In this document: positions 1 to 7,578 of the stretch, piece after piece
How positions within the stretch are numbered: position 1 is the first letter of the stretch
How the letters are laid out: each line of letters starts with the position of its first letter
Origin: an uncultured Bacteroidia bacterium
Lineage (GTDB): Bacteria; Bacteroidota; Bacteroidia; Bacteroidales; F082
Assembly (NCBI GenBank): GCA_902774295.1
Contig: CACYHP010000001.1
Coordinates: forward strand, 62,001 to 126,000
Reading direction: 5' to 3'
DNA: 64,000 nucleotides
Program-made: the position numbers and the translations under genes
The notes under the pieces: generated by a model
Databases searched by the model: none
Told to the model about the DNA's origin: nothing
What the model saw: only the letters and a program-made list of their open reading frames with translations

Positions 1-2
1 TG

Positions 3-674
3 GTGGTGGTGGTGTTCCTCCTCATCACCGGACTCTTCCTGTGGGTGTTTCACAGCGATTTTAACATCATGTCGTATGGCTACGCAAGCCTCGACAGCCT
101 CTTCATCATCGCTCCGTGGGTGTTTCTCTTCCTCGTGCCTGCCGTCACCATGCGTTTCTTCGCCGAAGAACGACGCACCGGCACCATCGAGATGCTGCTT
201 ACCAAGCCTCTCTCCGACTGGCAGATAGTGGGCGCCAAATACCTCGCCGGAGTAGCCCTAGTATTACTCGCACTCATCCCCACACTCATCTATTACATCT
301 CCGTCTCACACCTCGCAATGCCTGTCGGCAACGTTGACCACGGCGGCATCTGGGGCTCATACATCGGACTGTTTTTCCTCAGCGCCGCATTCGTCTCAAT
401 AGGCGTCTTCTGCAGCTCTGTGACTAATAATCAGATACTTGCGTTCATCCTCTCGGTGTTCCTCTGCGGATTCCTATACATCGGATTTGAATTCATCTAC
501 TCGCTCTCCCTCTTCGGGAAAATAGATTTGTTTATACAACAATTGGGCATGGCGGCGCACTACAGCTCGATGAGCCGCGGCGTCATCGACACCCGTGATT
601 TGATATATTTTCTTAGCGTTATAGTGTTGTTCTTAAGCCTGACAAAACTCACTTTGTCAAGCAGAAAATGGTAG
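3..674 (+). CDS. gldF: Gliding-motility ABC transporter permease GldF (5' end cut by window)
   Basis: This is a polytopic permease of the ABC-2 type. With GldA and GldG it forms the ABC transporter required for gliding and T9SS function in gliding Bacteroidota; in non-gliding relatives the role is unclear. The visible 223 residues show about six hydrophobic segments and the family motif FAEERRTGTIEMLLTKPLSD near residues 52-72. The reading frame is open to the first base, so the apparent GTG start is only the window edge and the N-terminus is missing. The stop at 672-674 overlaps the extended gldG frame, and gldG follows directly, which supports the assignment. gldA is not in view. Confidence 0.88.
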   Translation: MVVVFLLITGLFLWVFHSDFNIMSYGYASLDSLFIIAPWVFLFLVPAVTMRFFAEERRTGTIEMLLTKPLSDWQIVGAKYLAGVALVLLALIPTLIYYISVSHLAMPVGNVDHGGIWGSYIGLFFLSAAFVSIGVFCSSVTNNQILAFILSVFLCGFLYIGFEFIYSLSLFGKIDLFIQQLGMAAHYSSMSRGVIDTRDLIYFLSVIVLFLSLTKLTLSSRKW

Positions 675-682
675 GAGGGTGT

Positions 683-2446
683 ATGGAAAACAAGAGAAAA
701 AATATCAAGAGAAACGAGATTCTATCACTGATTATCACATTGGTAATCATAGTGTTAGTAAATATCATAGGCTCATTCGTCTATACCCGTTTCGACCTCA
801 CATCCGAGAAACGCTACACCCTATCCGACACCTCGAAAGATATCTTGAGAAATCTCGACGACTACGTCTATTTCCGAGTCTACCTCGAAGGTGAGTTCCC
901 GGCAGGCTTCAAAAAGCTCCGCAAAGAAACAAAAGAGATGCTCGACGAGTTCCGCGCCTATTCCAAATTCATTGATTATGAATTTATTAACCCTTCGGAA
1001 AGCAGCGACGCAGCCGAACGTCAAGAGACATATAAAATCCTTTGGCAAAACGGTCTGAATTATTATACCGAGACGGTGCAGACCAACACAGGCATCCAGC
1101 AAATCCTGATTTGGCCTGGAATTATTATGAGTTACCGCGAAAACGAGAAAGCCATCGACCTCCTTTCCGGACAATCGGGACAAAGTCAGGAGACAGTACT
1201 CAACAACTCGGCTCAAGACCTTGAATATAAGCTCATTAGCGCGATAAAAGAGATCTCCACGACGATGAAACCTACCATCGCCTTCGTTGATGGTCATGGT
1301 GAGCTTGCCGACCTCGAGGTCTACGACATCGCAAACACTCTTTCAAAGAAATATATCATCAAGCGAGCCACGCTCAACGAACAGCTTAACTCATTGATGA
1401 AGAGAGACTTGGATTCCGACAGCAACATCGTCATCAAGCCGGCTTACGACGCCATCATTTTGGCAAGACCTACCGAGCCGTTCTCTGAAAAAGACAAATT
1501 TATCCTCGACCAGTATATCATGTATGGCGGCAAGGTGATGTGGCTCATCGATGCAGTCAATGCTTCTATGGACAGCCTGCAAAACGCCGAGTCGACGATG
1601 GGTCTCGCCATGAATCTCAACCTCGACGACCAGCTGTTCAAATACGGCATCAAACTCAACAAGAACCTGCTCCTCGCCTATCCTTGCGCACAAATCGGAC
1701 TGGTCACCGGACAAGGCAACAACCTGCAGAGCACGCTTCTGCCTTGGTATTATTTCCCGTTGCTCGGACAGGCATCTGAACATCCTATCGTGAGAAACCT
1801 CGAGGCAGTGAAAGCTGATTTCGTAAGCTCTTTGGAAACGACAACATCCGCTCCAGAGATTCAAAAAATCCCTCTTCTGAAGACATCAGATTACACCAAG
1901 GCTTCAAGCGCACCGGTATATATCTCTCTGGAAATCCTGAACGAACGCCCGAACGCGAGTATGTTCCCACAAAAAGGCATGACAACGGCCTATCTCCTTA
2001 ACGGAAGATTCACCTCGTTATACGAAAACCGCATGCCGGCATCGATCACAGAAGCCAAAGAAATCGGATTTAAAGAGGAAAGCGTCCCGACCTCGATGAT
2101 TGTCATCGCCGACGGTGACATCATCCGCAACCAGCTCGCTCAGCTCGACTATGCAAAGAAAAACAACAAACGTGTCGGCTCGCCATTGCCTTTAGGCTAC
2201 GACCAATACACGAATAACACATACGGCAACAAACAGTTTATCGAGAATGCCATGACATATCTCCTTGAGGGTGAAGGACTTATCAACATCCGCTCACGCG
2301 AGCTGAAGATTCGACTCCTCGACATGAACAAGGTCAACGGCAACCCGATGCTGTGGCAAATCATCAATGTGGTTCTGCCAAGCGTCATCATGATAATGAT
2401 AGGAATTGTTTTAGCAGTTTTAAGAAAAAAGAAATACAATAAATAA
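683..2446 (+). CDS. gldG: Gliding-motility-associated ABC transporter substrate-binding protein GldG
   Basis: GldG is the membrane-anchored partner of GldF, with a large extracytoplasmic domain of the ABC_transp_aux family. One N-terminal transmembrane helix (about residues 10-35) and one C-terminal helix (last 30 residues, ending in a KKK tail) flank a soluble domain containing FVDGHGE and GGKVMWLIDAV motifs. An ATG exists at 668, but the ATG at 683 is preferred: GGAGG lies at 674-678, and the 668 start would make that ribosome-binding site code for protein. The gene is 8 nt downstream of the gldF stop and 131 nt upstream of a DUF4340 gene, a usual Bacteroidota arrangement. The interval after it is a dispersed palindromic repeat. 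Confidence 0.92.
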   Translation: MENKRKNIKRNEILSLIITLVIIVLVNIIGSFVYTRFDLTSEKRYTLSDTSKDILRNLDDYVYFRVYLEGEFPAGFKKLRKETKEMLDEFRAYSKFIDYEFINPSESSDAAERQETYKILWQNGLNYYTETVQTNTGIQQILIWPGIIMSYRENEKAIDLLSGQSGQSQETVLNNSAQDLEYKLISAIKEISTTMKPTIAFVDGHGELADLEVYDIANTLSKKYIIKRATLNEQLNSLMKRDLDSDSNIVIKPAYDAIILARPTEPFSEKDKFILDQYIMYGGKVMWLIDAVNASMDSLQNAESTMGLAMNLNLDDQLFKYGIKLNKNLLLAYPCAQIGLVTGQGNNLQSTLLPWYYFPLLGQASEHPIVRNLEAVKADFVSSLETTTSAPEIQKIPLLKTSDYTKASSAPVYISLEILNERPNASMFPQKGMTTAYLLNGRFTSLYENRMPASITEAKEIGFKEESVPTSMIVIADGDIIRNQLAQLDYAKKNNKRVGSPLPLGYDQYTNNTYGNKQFIENAMTYLLEGEGLINIRSRELKIRLLDMNKVNGNPMLWQIINVVLPSVIMIMIGIVLAVLRKKKYNK

Positions 2447-2453
2447 ACAAACC

Positions 2454-2560
2454 GTCATTTCGACCGAAGTGAAACGAAGCGGAGAAATCTCCTGCAATAA
2501 ATGATTCGAAATATCTGATTGGCAGAGATTTCTCCACTCCCTTCGGTCGGTCGAAATGAC
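2454..2560. repeat. Dispersed palindromic repeat, R family, copy 1
   Basis: A 107-bp imperfect inverted repeat with ends GTCATTTCGACCGAA and TTCGGTCGGTCGAAATGAC and subterminal GGAGAAATCTCC / AGATTTCTCC words. The central part is unrelated to the arms. Related copies lie at 36159-36261 and 47531-47669, and a single arm at 55171-55210. It starts 7 nt after the gldG stop and could fold as an mRNA hairpin between gldG and the DUF4340 gene. Confidence 0.85.
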
Positions 2561-2577
2561 AATAGAAATTAGCAAAT

Positions 2578-3702
2578 ATGAAAAGAAAAAACATCATTTC
2601 AATAGTTATAGTCGCGATTTTAGTCGTCATCGCCGGTATCCTCATCGGTAACAACCGCTATCTGAGCTCATTACGCGGCGAGGCAGCTGATTTCACCGTC
2701 TACGACACCGCCTCTGTCACAAAGCTCTTCTTTGCTGACAAAAGCGGCAATCAGGTCGTTTTGCAACGCGACGGAAAGGCATGGACTGTCAACAACGAAT
2801 ATCGCGCCAACCAAAGCCTGGTCAATGAGATGCTCTACACCCTCACTCGTATGAGAATCAAAATGCCAGTGTCTGTAAGGAAAACCGACAACACTATCTC
2901 ACAGATGGCTACGACAAACACCAAAGTCGAGGTCTACCAGATGCTCCCGCGCATCAACCTGTTCAACAAGGTGAAACTGTTCTATCATGAGAAACGTAGC
3001 AAGGTGTTTTACGTGGGCGGCGTCACACAAGACAATATAGGCACATACGTCCTCAAAGAAGGCGGCGACAAGGTCTACGTCGCACATCTGCCAATGCTCA
3101 ATGGCTCTATCAGCTCAAGATTCTCGGCAAATCCTACCGACTGGCGCAGCCATATCATCTTCAATTCGAGACTCAACGACATCCAAGCTGTGAAGCTCGA
3201 GATCAACGACGACCCTGATAACGGCTTCATTATCAATGAAAACGAACGCTATCAATACACCATGAACCGTCTCAACGGCGAGCCTGTCGAATTCAGCGAC
3301 AACAAGGTTCTGAACCTGCTCACATCGTTCAGCGACGTGCGCTTCGAGGCTTTCCTATATGATATCGAGCCCGCCCGCCGCGACTCCATCATCAACTCGC
3401 CTTTCCAGCAAAGACTGACACTCACAACGAAAGACGGCATCAGCCGCAGCGTCACCACATTCCGCATGCGCACCAATGCCGACATCTATGATTATAGCGC
3501 TGAAGATATCGACAATTTCCACGATATGATCAACGACCCTGACCACAAATACGCGCTCCTCAGCGAAGGCAACGAGTTCGTTTTGATCCAGGATTTCGTC
3601 TTCGGGAAATTATTAAAACCTGCTGATTTCTATAGCAAAGACTATAAAGATGAAATCCCGCAGGTTTATTATAAAGAGCTTGAAACTGTCGAAAGCAGAT
3701 AA
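2578..3702 (+). CDS. DUF4340 domain-containing membrane-anchored protein
   Basis: A 374-residue protein with an N-terminal transmembrane anchor (about residues 5-25, after MKRKN) and an exported domain. The early segment FTVYDTASVTKLFFADKSG followed by a second repeat-like unit matches DUF4340, a family commonly encoded next to GldG-like ABC transporter components. The biochemical role is unknown; association with the GldFG transporter is inferred from gene order. Start ATG at 2578 lies shortly after the repeat that separates it from gldG. The stop at 3700-3702 is followed within 3 nt by a heptad repeat array shared with the convergent sodB gene. Confidence 0.8.
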   Translation: MKRKNIISIVIVAILVVIAGILIGNNRYLSSLRGEAADFTVYDTASVTKLFFADKSGNQVVLQRDGKAWTVNNEYRANQSLVNEMLYTLTRMRIKMPVSVRKTDNTISQMATTNTKVEVYQMLPRINLFNKVKLFYHEKRSKVFYVGGVTQDNIGTYVLKEGGDKVYVAHLPMLNGSISSRFSANPTDWRSHIIFNSRLNDIQAVKLEINDDPDNGFIINENERYQYTMNRLNGEPVEFSDNKVLNLLTSFSDVRFEAFLYDIEPARRDSIINSPFQQRLTLTTKDGISRSVTTFRMRTNADIYDYSAEDIDNFHDMINDPDHKYALLSEGNEFVLIQDFVFGKLLKPADFYSKDYKDEIPQVYYKELETVESR

Positions 3703-3705
3703 TAA

Positions 3706-3768
3706 TTAGCCATTAGAATTGGTATTTCAAAACTAATGGCTAATGGCTAACAGCTAATAGCTAATAGC
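3706..3768. repeat. TTAGNNN/CTAANNN heptad array between convergent genes (T1)
   Basis: Left side TTAGCCATTAG at 3706-3716. Right side is five exact 7-nt units beginning CTAA (CTAATGG, CTAATGG, CTAACAG, CTAATAG, CTAATAG) at 3733-3767. The two sides can pair as a hairpin. On the minus strand the last unit contains the sodB stop codon TAG (3761-3763), so the array begins inside sodB. Because 7 leaves remainder 1 on division by 3, successive units place TAA/TAG in all frames on both strands. Confidence 0.8.
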
Positions 3769-4336
3769 TTTTTTCAATAGATTCCCAATTAATTATTGCC
3801 CAGAACTCGTTAACGTAGTTAGCTCTGAGATTTTGGTAATCCAAATAATATGCGTGCTCCCAGACGTCGCACACCAACAGTGGCTTCAGGCCTTCTGTGA
3901 GAGGTGTCTGTGCGTTGGAAGTCTGCACAATAGATAATTTTCCGTCTTTGTCAGCGACGAGCCATGCCCAGCCTGAGCCGAACAATGTCACGCAAGCGTT
4001 TACGAACTTCTCTTTAAACGCATCAAAGCTGCCAAAGTCGCGCACTATGGCGTCCATGAGCTTGCCTGTCGGAGCAGTCTTCTTCGGGTTTGGCGTCATG
4101 CAGTTCCAGTAGAAAGTGTGGTTCCACACCTGTGCTGCGTTGTTAAACATGCCGCCCTGCGAGGTCTTCACAATCTCCTCAAGGCTCTTGCCCTCAAACG
4201 GAGTGCCCGCGATGAGCTTGTTCAAATTGTTCACATAGCCGTTGTGATGCTTGCCATAGTGAAACTCTAATGTCTTCTGTGAGATATGCGGCTCGAGCGC
4301 ATTCATCTCATACGGTAATTTCGGTAATTCAATCAT
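3761..4336 (-). CDS. sodB: Superoxide dismutase, Fe type
   Basis: Converts superoxide to oxygen and hydrogen peroxide in the cytoplasm. Counting from MIELPKLP, the metal ligands are H26 (in EFHYGKHH), H73 (in QVWNHTFYW), D157 and H161 (in DVWEHAYYLDY). Q69 in FNNAAQ and the GSGWAWLV motif favour the iron rather than the manganese form. Length of 191 aa is normal. The start is the ATG at 4336; a frame reaching 4345 would need TTG. The last codons AGC-TAT-TAG lie within the heptad array downstream. It belongs to the oxygen-defence gene group to its right, though a tandem duplication and a palindrome separate it from the flavodiiron gene. Confidence 0.97.
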   Translation of the reverse strand: MIELPKLPYEMNALEPHISQKTLEFHYGKHHNGYVNNLNKLIAGTPFEGKSLEEIVKTSQGGMFNNAAQVWNHTFYWNCMTPNPKKTAPTGKLMDAIVRDFGSFDAFKEKFVNACVTLFGSGWAWLVADKDGKLSIVQTSNAQTPLTEGLKPLLVCDVWEHAYYLDYQNLRANYVNEFWAIINWESIEKSY

Positions 4337-4344
4337 AATCTTCA

Positions 4345-4396
4345 ATTTTTAATTATTTAACATCCCGTACATTTTTAATTATTTAACATCCCGTAC
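4345..4396. repeat. Perfect tandem duplication, 2 x 26 bp
   Basis: The unit begins ATTTTTAATTATTTAAC and ends ATCCCGTAC, at 4345-4370 and 4371-4396. The right end of each copy (ATCCCGTAC) is the outer edge of the 28-bp palindrome that follows. The duplication therefore copied flanking DNA plus one end of that element. Confidence 0.9.
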
Positions 4397-4420
4397 GGAC
4401 AAGGCATGCCTTGTCCCTAC
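4393..4420. repeat. 28-bp GTAC...CTAC palindrome, P family copy 1
   Basis: Core GGACAAGGCATGCCTTGTCC (4397-4416) is a perfect palindrome, flanked by GTAC and CTAC. On the minus strand the outer GTAGGG supplies the TAG stop codon of the flavodiiron gene (4417-4419). Other copies are at 5636-5663 and 52200-52227. Confidence 0.88.
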
Positions 4421-5598
4421 AGGGATTTTCCTATTTCAAGGCCTAAATTATACAGCTTCTCGATATCCTCTTCTCTTATCGGCGCTCCCTTCACCTCCAC
4501 CGGCTCGCTCACGATGTTCCATTTGCAAGCTTCAGCGTTTTCTTTTAACGTTTTGAGACCACCGCCGCTCCACGAGGCACCGCCAAAAAGACCGAACACC
4601 TTGTTTTGAGGCTTGTATTCGCTGATTTCATGCAGCAAACCCACCATGTTTGGGAAGATGCTTCCGTAATGTGAACAGGCGCCCAAAACCACGCCTTTGT
4701 ATTTCCAGATGTCGCTGAAAATGAACGAGGTCTCGGTCTTCGACACGTCGTAAACCTTAATCTCTTTCACTCCGGCATCTGCCACGCCTCTTGCCACGAT
4801 ATCAGCCATCCTGCCTGTGTTTCCGTACATCGAGCCGTAGACGATGACCACGCCTTCTTTGCTCTGATGCTGGCTCCAAGCGGTGTATCTGTCGATGACC
4901 CACTGCAGGTTGCTTCTCCAAATCAAGCCATGCGATGGTGCAATCATCTTGATGTCCAAGGTCAGCGCCTTCTGAATGGTCTTCAGAGCCATCATCGCCA
5001 CCTTTCCGACGATGTTGGCATAGTAACGGCGCATGTCGTCTTCATAAAAATCAAGGTTCACCTCGTCGTCGAAGATGCCGCCGTTCAAGGCACCGAAGCC
5101 TCCGAAAGCGTCGTTGGTGAAGATGATTTTCGAGGTCTGCTCGTATGTCACCATCGACTCCGGCCAGTGGCACATCGGAGCCATGAAGAACTGAAGTGTA
5201 TGACTGCCAAGGCTTAATGTCTCGCCTTCCGCCACGATTTTCTTGTTTGCAACCTCACCGTAGAAGTTCTCCAAAGGTGCGAATGTCTTGGCGTTTCCGA
5301 CCACTGTCACCTCAGGCCACTCTCTCAAAACAGCGCCCACCGAGCCGCTATGGTCTGGCTCGTCGTGGTTCACGATGAGATAATCGACTTTACGGTCGCC
5401 CAAGATACGCTTGACCTGGAAAATATACTGCGCCATAAACTCAGGCTCCACCGGGTCAATCAACGCAACCTTATCATCTACAATAAGATACGAGTTATAT
5501 GACACGCCATTCGGCAGCTCCATGTGGTTCTCAAACATCTCCGTCTTGCGGTCATTAACCCCGACGTAATAAATATTTTCTGCTAATTTTATATTCAT
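4417..5598 (-). CDS. fprA: FprA-type flavodiiron protein (O2/NO reductase)
   Basis: Reduces oxygen to water or nitric oxide to nitrous oxide, using electrons normally passed by rubredoxin. The 393-residue protein has the N-terminal metallo-beta-lactamase-like diiron domain with the ligand cluster NHDEPDHSGSV (about residues 78-88) and the later H of MCHWPESM. A C-terminal flavodoxin domain starts near VVIVYGSMYGNTG (about residue 254), where the TGN-like loop binds FMN phosphate. The upstream neighbour encodes a flavin reductase-rubredoxin fusion, the same pairing as Hrb/FprA in Moorella. The stop codon and final Leu-stop junction are contributed by a dispersed palindrome. Confidence 0.95.
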   Translation of the reverse strand: MNIKLAENIYYVGVNDRKTEMFENHMELPNGVSYNSYLIVDDKVALIDPVEPEFMAQYIFQVKRILGDRKVDYLIVNHDEPDHSGSVGAVLREWPEVTVVGNAKTFAPLENFYGEVANKKIVAEGETLSLGSHTLQFFMAPMCHWPESMVTYEQTSKIIFTNDAFGGFGALNGGIFDDEVNLDFYEDDMRRYYANIVGKVAMMALKTIQKALTLDIKMIAPSHGLIWRSNLQWVIDRYTAWSQHQSKEGVVIVYGSMYGNTGRMADIVARGVADAGVKEIKVYDVSKTETSFIFSDIWKYKGVVLGACSHYGSIFPNMVGLLHEISEYKPQNKVFGLFGGASWSGGGLKTLKENAEACKWNIVSEPVEVKGAPIREEDIEKLYNLGLEIGKSL

Positions 5599-5635
5599 AT
5601 TAAATAATTTTGATTCAATTTTATCATTGTATCCC

Positions 5636-5663
5636 GTACGGATAACGCATGCGTTATCCCTAC
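5636..5663. repeat. 28-bp GTAC...CTAC palindrome, P family copy 2
   Basis: The same outer bases as copy 1 (ATCCCGTACGG and TCCCTAC) surround a different palindromic core, ATAACGCATGCGTTAT. It lies between the flavin reductase-rubredoxin gene (stop at 5674-5676) and fprA. Confidence 0.85.
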
Positions 5664-5673
5664 CAGATTCTCC

Positions 5674-6282
5674 TCATGTCGGCTCTTGATACTCAAAATC
5701 TTCTTTCCCGTGTTTGCAAATCGGACAAATGATGTCATCCGGCAACGGATTGCCTTCATAAACCCAGCCGCACACCTTGCACACCCAGCAGCCTTTCGTC
5801 ACCTTTTTCTTAGGTTTGATATTTTTCTGATAATAATCGTAAGTCACTGAGTCTTTGTCGTTTACCTGCACTGCGTCGAGCACGTCGGCGATAAACATCG
5901 TATGCGTGCCGAGGTCTATCGTCTTCACTACCCTGCAGGCAAAGTAAGCGTTGATAAATTTAGGCAGATACAGCACGTGGTTCACGGCGCGCAGCTCCTG
6001 CTCGCAGTCCGCGAATTTGTTTACGTTCCTTCCCGACTGAAAACCGAAGTGTTCGAACACCTTAAACGGTGTCTCCGTCGTCAACACATTGACATTAAAC
6101 ACGCACGAGTCAAGAATGAGGTCGTGCGTGTAGTTGTTTTTGTTAACGACTATCGACAAACGCAGCGGATCGCTTGTCACCTGCTCCACCGTGTTGATGA
6201 TGCAGCCGTTGTCGATGTTGTCGTAGTTCGTCGTCAGGACATAAAGACCGTATCCAATCTTTGATAACGATTTCGTGTCCAT
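5674..6282 (-). CDS. Flavin reductase-rubredoxin fusion (high-molecular-weight rubredoxin type)
   Basis: Likely transfers electrons from NAD(P)H through FMN and a rubredoxin iron centre to the adjacent flavodiiron protein. The first ~155 residues resemble the flavin-reductase-like FMN-binding domain (GYGLYVLTTNY, GCIINTVEQVTSDP). The last ~40 form a rubredoxin with CKVCGWVY and CPICKHG metal pairs. The longer open frame reaches 6336, but the ATG at 6282 (MDTKSLSKIGYG) matches the family start, and the extra residues would overlap the rubredoxin gene. It sits 8 nt downstream of that rubredoxin gene in the same direction. Roles are inferred from known Hrb/FprA pairs. Confidence 0.9.
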   Translation of the reverse strand: MDTKSLSKIGYGLYVLTTNYDNIDNGCIINTVEQVTSDPLRLSIVVNKNNYTHDLILDSCVFNVNVLTTETPFKVFEHFGFQSGRNVNKFADCEQELRAVNHVLYLPKFINAYFACRVVKTIDLGTHTMFIADVLDAVQVNDKDSVTYDYYQKNIKPKKKVTKGCWVCKVCGWVYEGNPLPDDIICPICKHGKEDFEYQEPT

Positions 6283-6290
6283 GATTACGA

Positions 6291-6449
6291 TTATTCCATT
6301 CCGAAATGTTCTTTTCCAACACCGCAAAGTGGGCATGACCAGCTTTCCGGTAATTTGTCGAATGGTGTTCCTGGAGCGATGCCGTTGTCCGGATCGCCAA
6401 CTGCCGGGTCATAAACATAACCGCAGACGTCACATACGTATTTTGCCAT
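6291..6449 (-). CDS. Rubredoxin
   Basis: A complete 52-residue rubredoxin, [19 protein letters not shown] at the N-terminus. The iron is held by C6, C9, C39 and C42 in CDVCGY and CPLCGVGK, with the family W37 just before the second pair. It is a one-electron carrier, probably donating to the flavodiiron protein or exchanging with the neighbouring flavoproteins. It lies 18 nt after the dihydroorotate-dehydrogenase-like gene and 8 nt before the flavin reductase-rubredoxin fusion, all on the minus strand, so co-transcription is likely. Confidence 0.96.
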   Translation of the reverse strand: MAKYVCDVCGYVYDPAVGDPDNGIAPGTPFDKLPESWSCPLCGVGKEHFGME

Positions 6450-6467
6450 AGTTTTTTATGTTTTATG

Positions 6468-7448
6468 TTAATTTAAATCGTTATTTCTTCTCAAATACTG
6501 AAGTCTTTCGAAGACTTTCACGTCGGCTGAGGCGCTGCATTTGCCTTTGAAGTCGCAGATGCTCTTGAAGTTATGCTTTGCCATCCATTTCTCGACGCCC
6601 TCCACCATTTCTGAGATGTATTTCACGCCTTTGCGATACAAAACGCTGCACACCTGCACTGACTCAGCGCCTGCAAGTATCTGACGCACAACGTCTTCAG
6701 CTGAATGAACGCCTGTCGAAGCAGAGAGGTCACAAGGGATCTCCTGAGCTGTGAGCAACGATATCCATCTCAAGGTGTCGCTGTTCTCTTCCTCAACTGA
6801 CAATGCTGAACCCGGAACGACTTTCATTTGCTCGATGTCGATTGTCGGGTTGTAGAAACGGTTGAAAAGCACCAGACCTGCCGCGCCTGCCATGCTAAGA
6901 CGGAAAGCGAGGTTGCCGATATTTGTGAAATGGTTGCCGAGTTTCACCGAAACAGGTATTGTCACGGTCTTCTTCACCTCGTTGAAGATGTTAACCACTT
7001 CATCCTCGATGTTTTTCGATGGGATATCTTTGTCGAATGGCGACACTGCGATGTTCAGCTCGAGAGCGTCGGCACCGGCGTCCTGAAGCTCTTTTGCGAA
7101 GCTCATCCACTCACCTTTATCGGCGCAGTTGATGCTCGCGATAATCGGGATATCGACAGTTTTCTTAGCCTCGCGGATGAGGTTTTCATAAATCGCAATC
7201 TCATTTCCGCGAAGGAATGTCTTCATATAAAGGTCTGCCTCCGGACTTGAGTTATAAATATCTGTGTAACCTTCTTCCTTTTTAATATCTGAAAGAATCT
7301 GCTCCTCGAAGAGCGATTTCAAAACCACTGCGCCAGCACCTGCCTTTGCGCAATTCACAATACCGTCAACTGTTCCCGTAAAAGTGGAACTTCCGACAAC
7401 AATAGGATTTTTAAGCTTTAATCCCAGATATGATGTAGTTAAATCCAT
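6468..7448 (-). CDS. Dihydroorotate dehydrogenase-like flavoprotein
   Basis: A 326-residue FMN-binding TIM-barrel protein of the class 1 dihydroorotate dehydrogenase fold: MDLTTSYLGLKLKNP start, KAGAGAVVLKS, PIIASINC, ISVKL-type and GVHSAEDVV phosphate-binding segments. The usual active-site loop, ELNxSCPN in true class 1 enzymes, reads ELNIAVSPFD here, so the catalytic cysteine is absent and a serine lies one position later. It may not act in pyrimidine synthesis. It heads an operon with rubredoxin, flavin reductase-rubredoxin and flavodiiron genes, suggesting a redox role; that is inference. A TATCTTTG -7 element precedes it. Confidence 0.85.
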   Translation of the reverse strand: MDLTTSYLGLKLKNPIVVGSSTFTGTVDGIVNCAKAGAGAVVLKSLFEEQILSDIKKEEGYTDIYNSSPEADLYMKTFLRGNEIAIYENLIREAKKTVDIPIIASINCADKGEWMSFAKELQDAGADALELNIAVSPFDKDIPSKNIEDEVVNIFNEVKKTVTIPVSVKLGNHFTNIGNLAFRLSMAGAAGLVLFNRFYNPTIDIEQMKVVPGSALSVEEENSDTLRWISLLTAQEIPCDLSASTGVHSAEDVVRQILAGAESVQVCSVLYRKGVKYISEMVEGVEKWMAKHNFKSICDFKGKCSASADVKVFERLQYLRRNNDLN

Positions 7449-7468
7449 TTTAAAAAATTTTTCGTCTA

Positions 7469-7502
7469 CAAAGATATAAATAATTTGGCAAAAACAAACA
7501 AA
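7469..7502 (-). promoter_or_regulatory. Bacteroidota-type promoter for the 6468-7448 operon
   Basis: On the minus strand TATCTTTG (7476 to 7469) matches the TAnnTTTG -7 consensus. TTTG boxes at 7495-7498 and 7499-7502 give spacings of 18 or 22 nt. The element is about 20 nt upstream of the start codon. Confidence 0.6.
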
Positions 7503-7528
7503 ATGTGAAAAAATTATTTTTTAAAAAA

Positions 7529-7556
7529 AGAGACGCCATAAATCCATGACGTCTCT
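7529..7556 (-). terminator. Hairpin terminator after the subtilisin gene; S-family palindrome
   Basis: Inverted repeat with arms AGAGACGCCAT and ATGACGTCTCT (one mismatch), followed on the minus strand by a T-rich run. It is 22 nt after the subtilisin stop. The arms AGAGACG/CGTCTCT recur at 17060, 55251, 59698 and 61408 with different centres. Confidence 0.7.
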
Positions 7557-7578
7557 ATAATTTATTTAGGCGAAACTT

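Noticed and set aside
6143..6433. Minus-strand open frame of 96 codons over the rubredoxin gene
   Set aside because: The true gene is the 52-codon rubredoxin in another frame, with all four cysteines.
6468..7448. Naming the gene pyrD
   Set aside because: The catalytic SCPN loop is altered and the gene context is redox defence, so orthology to PyrD is not supported.
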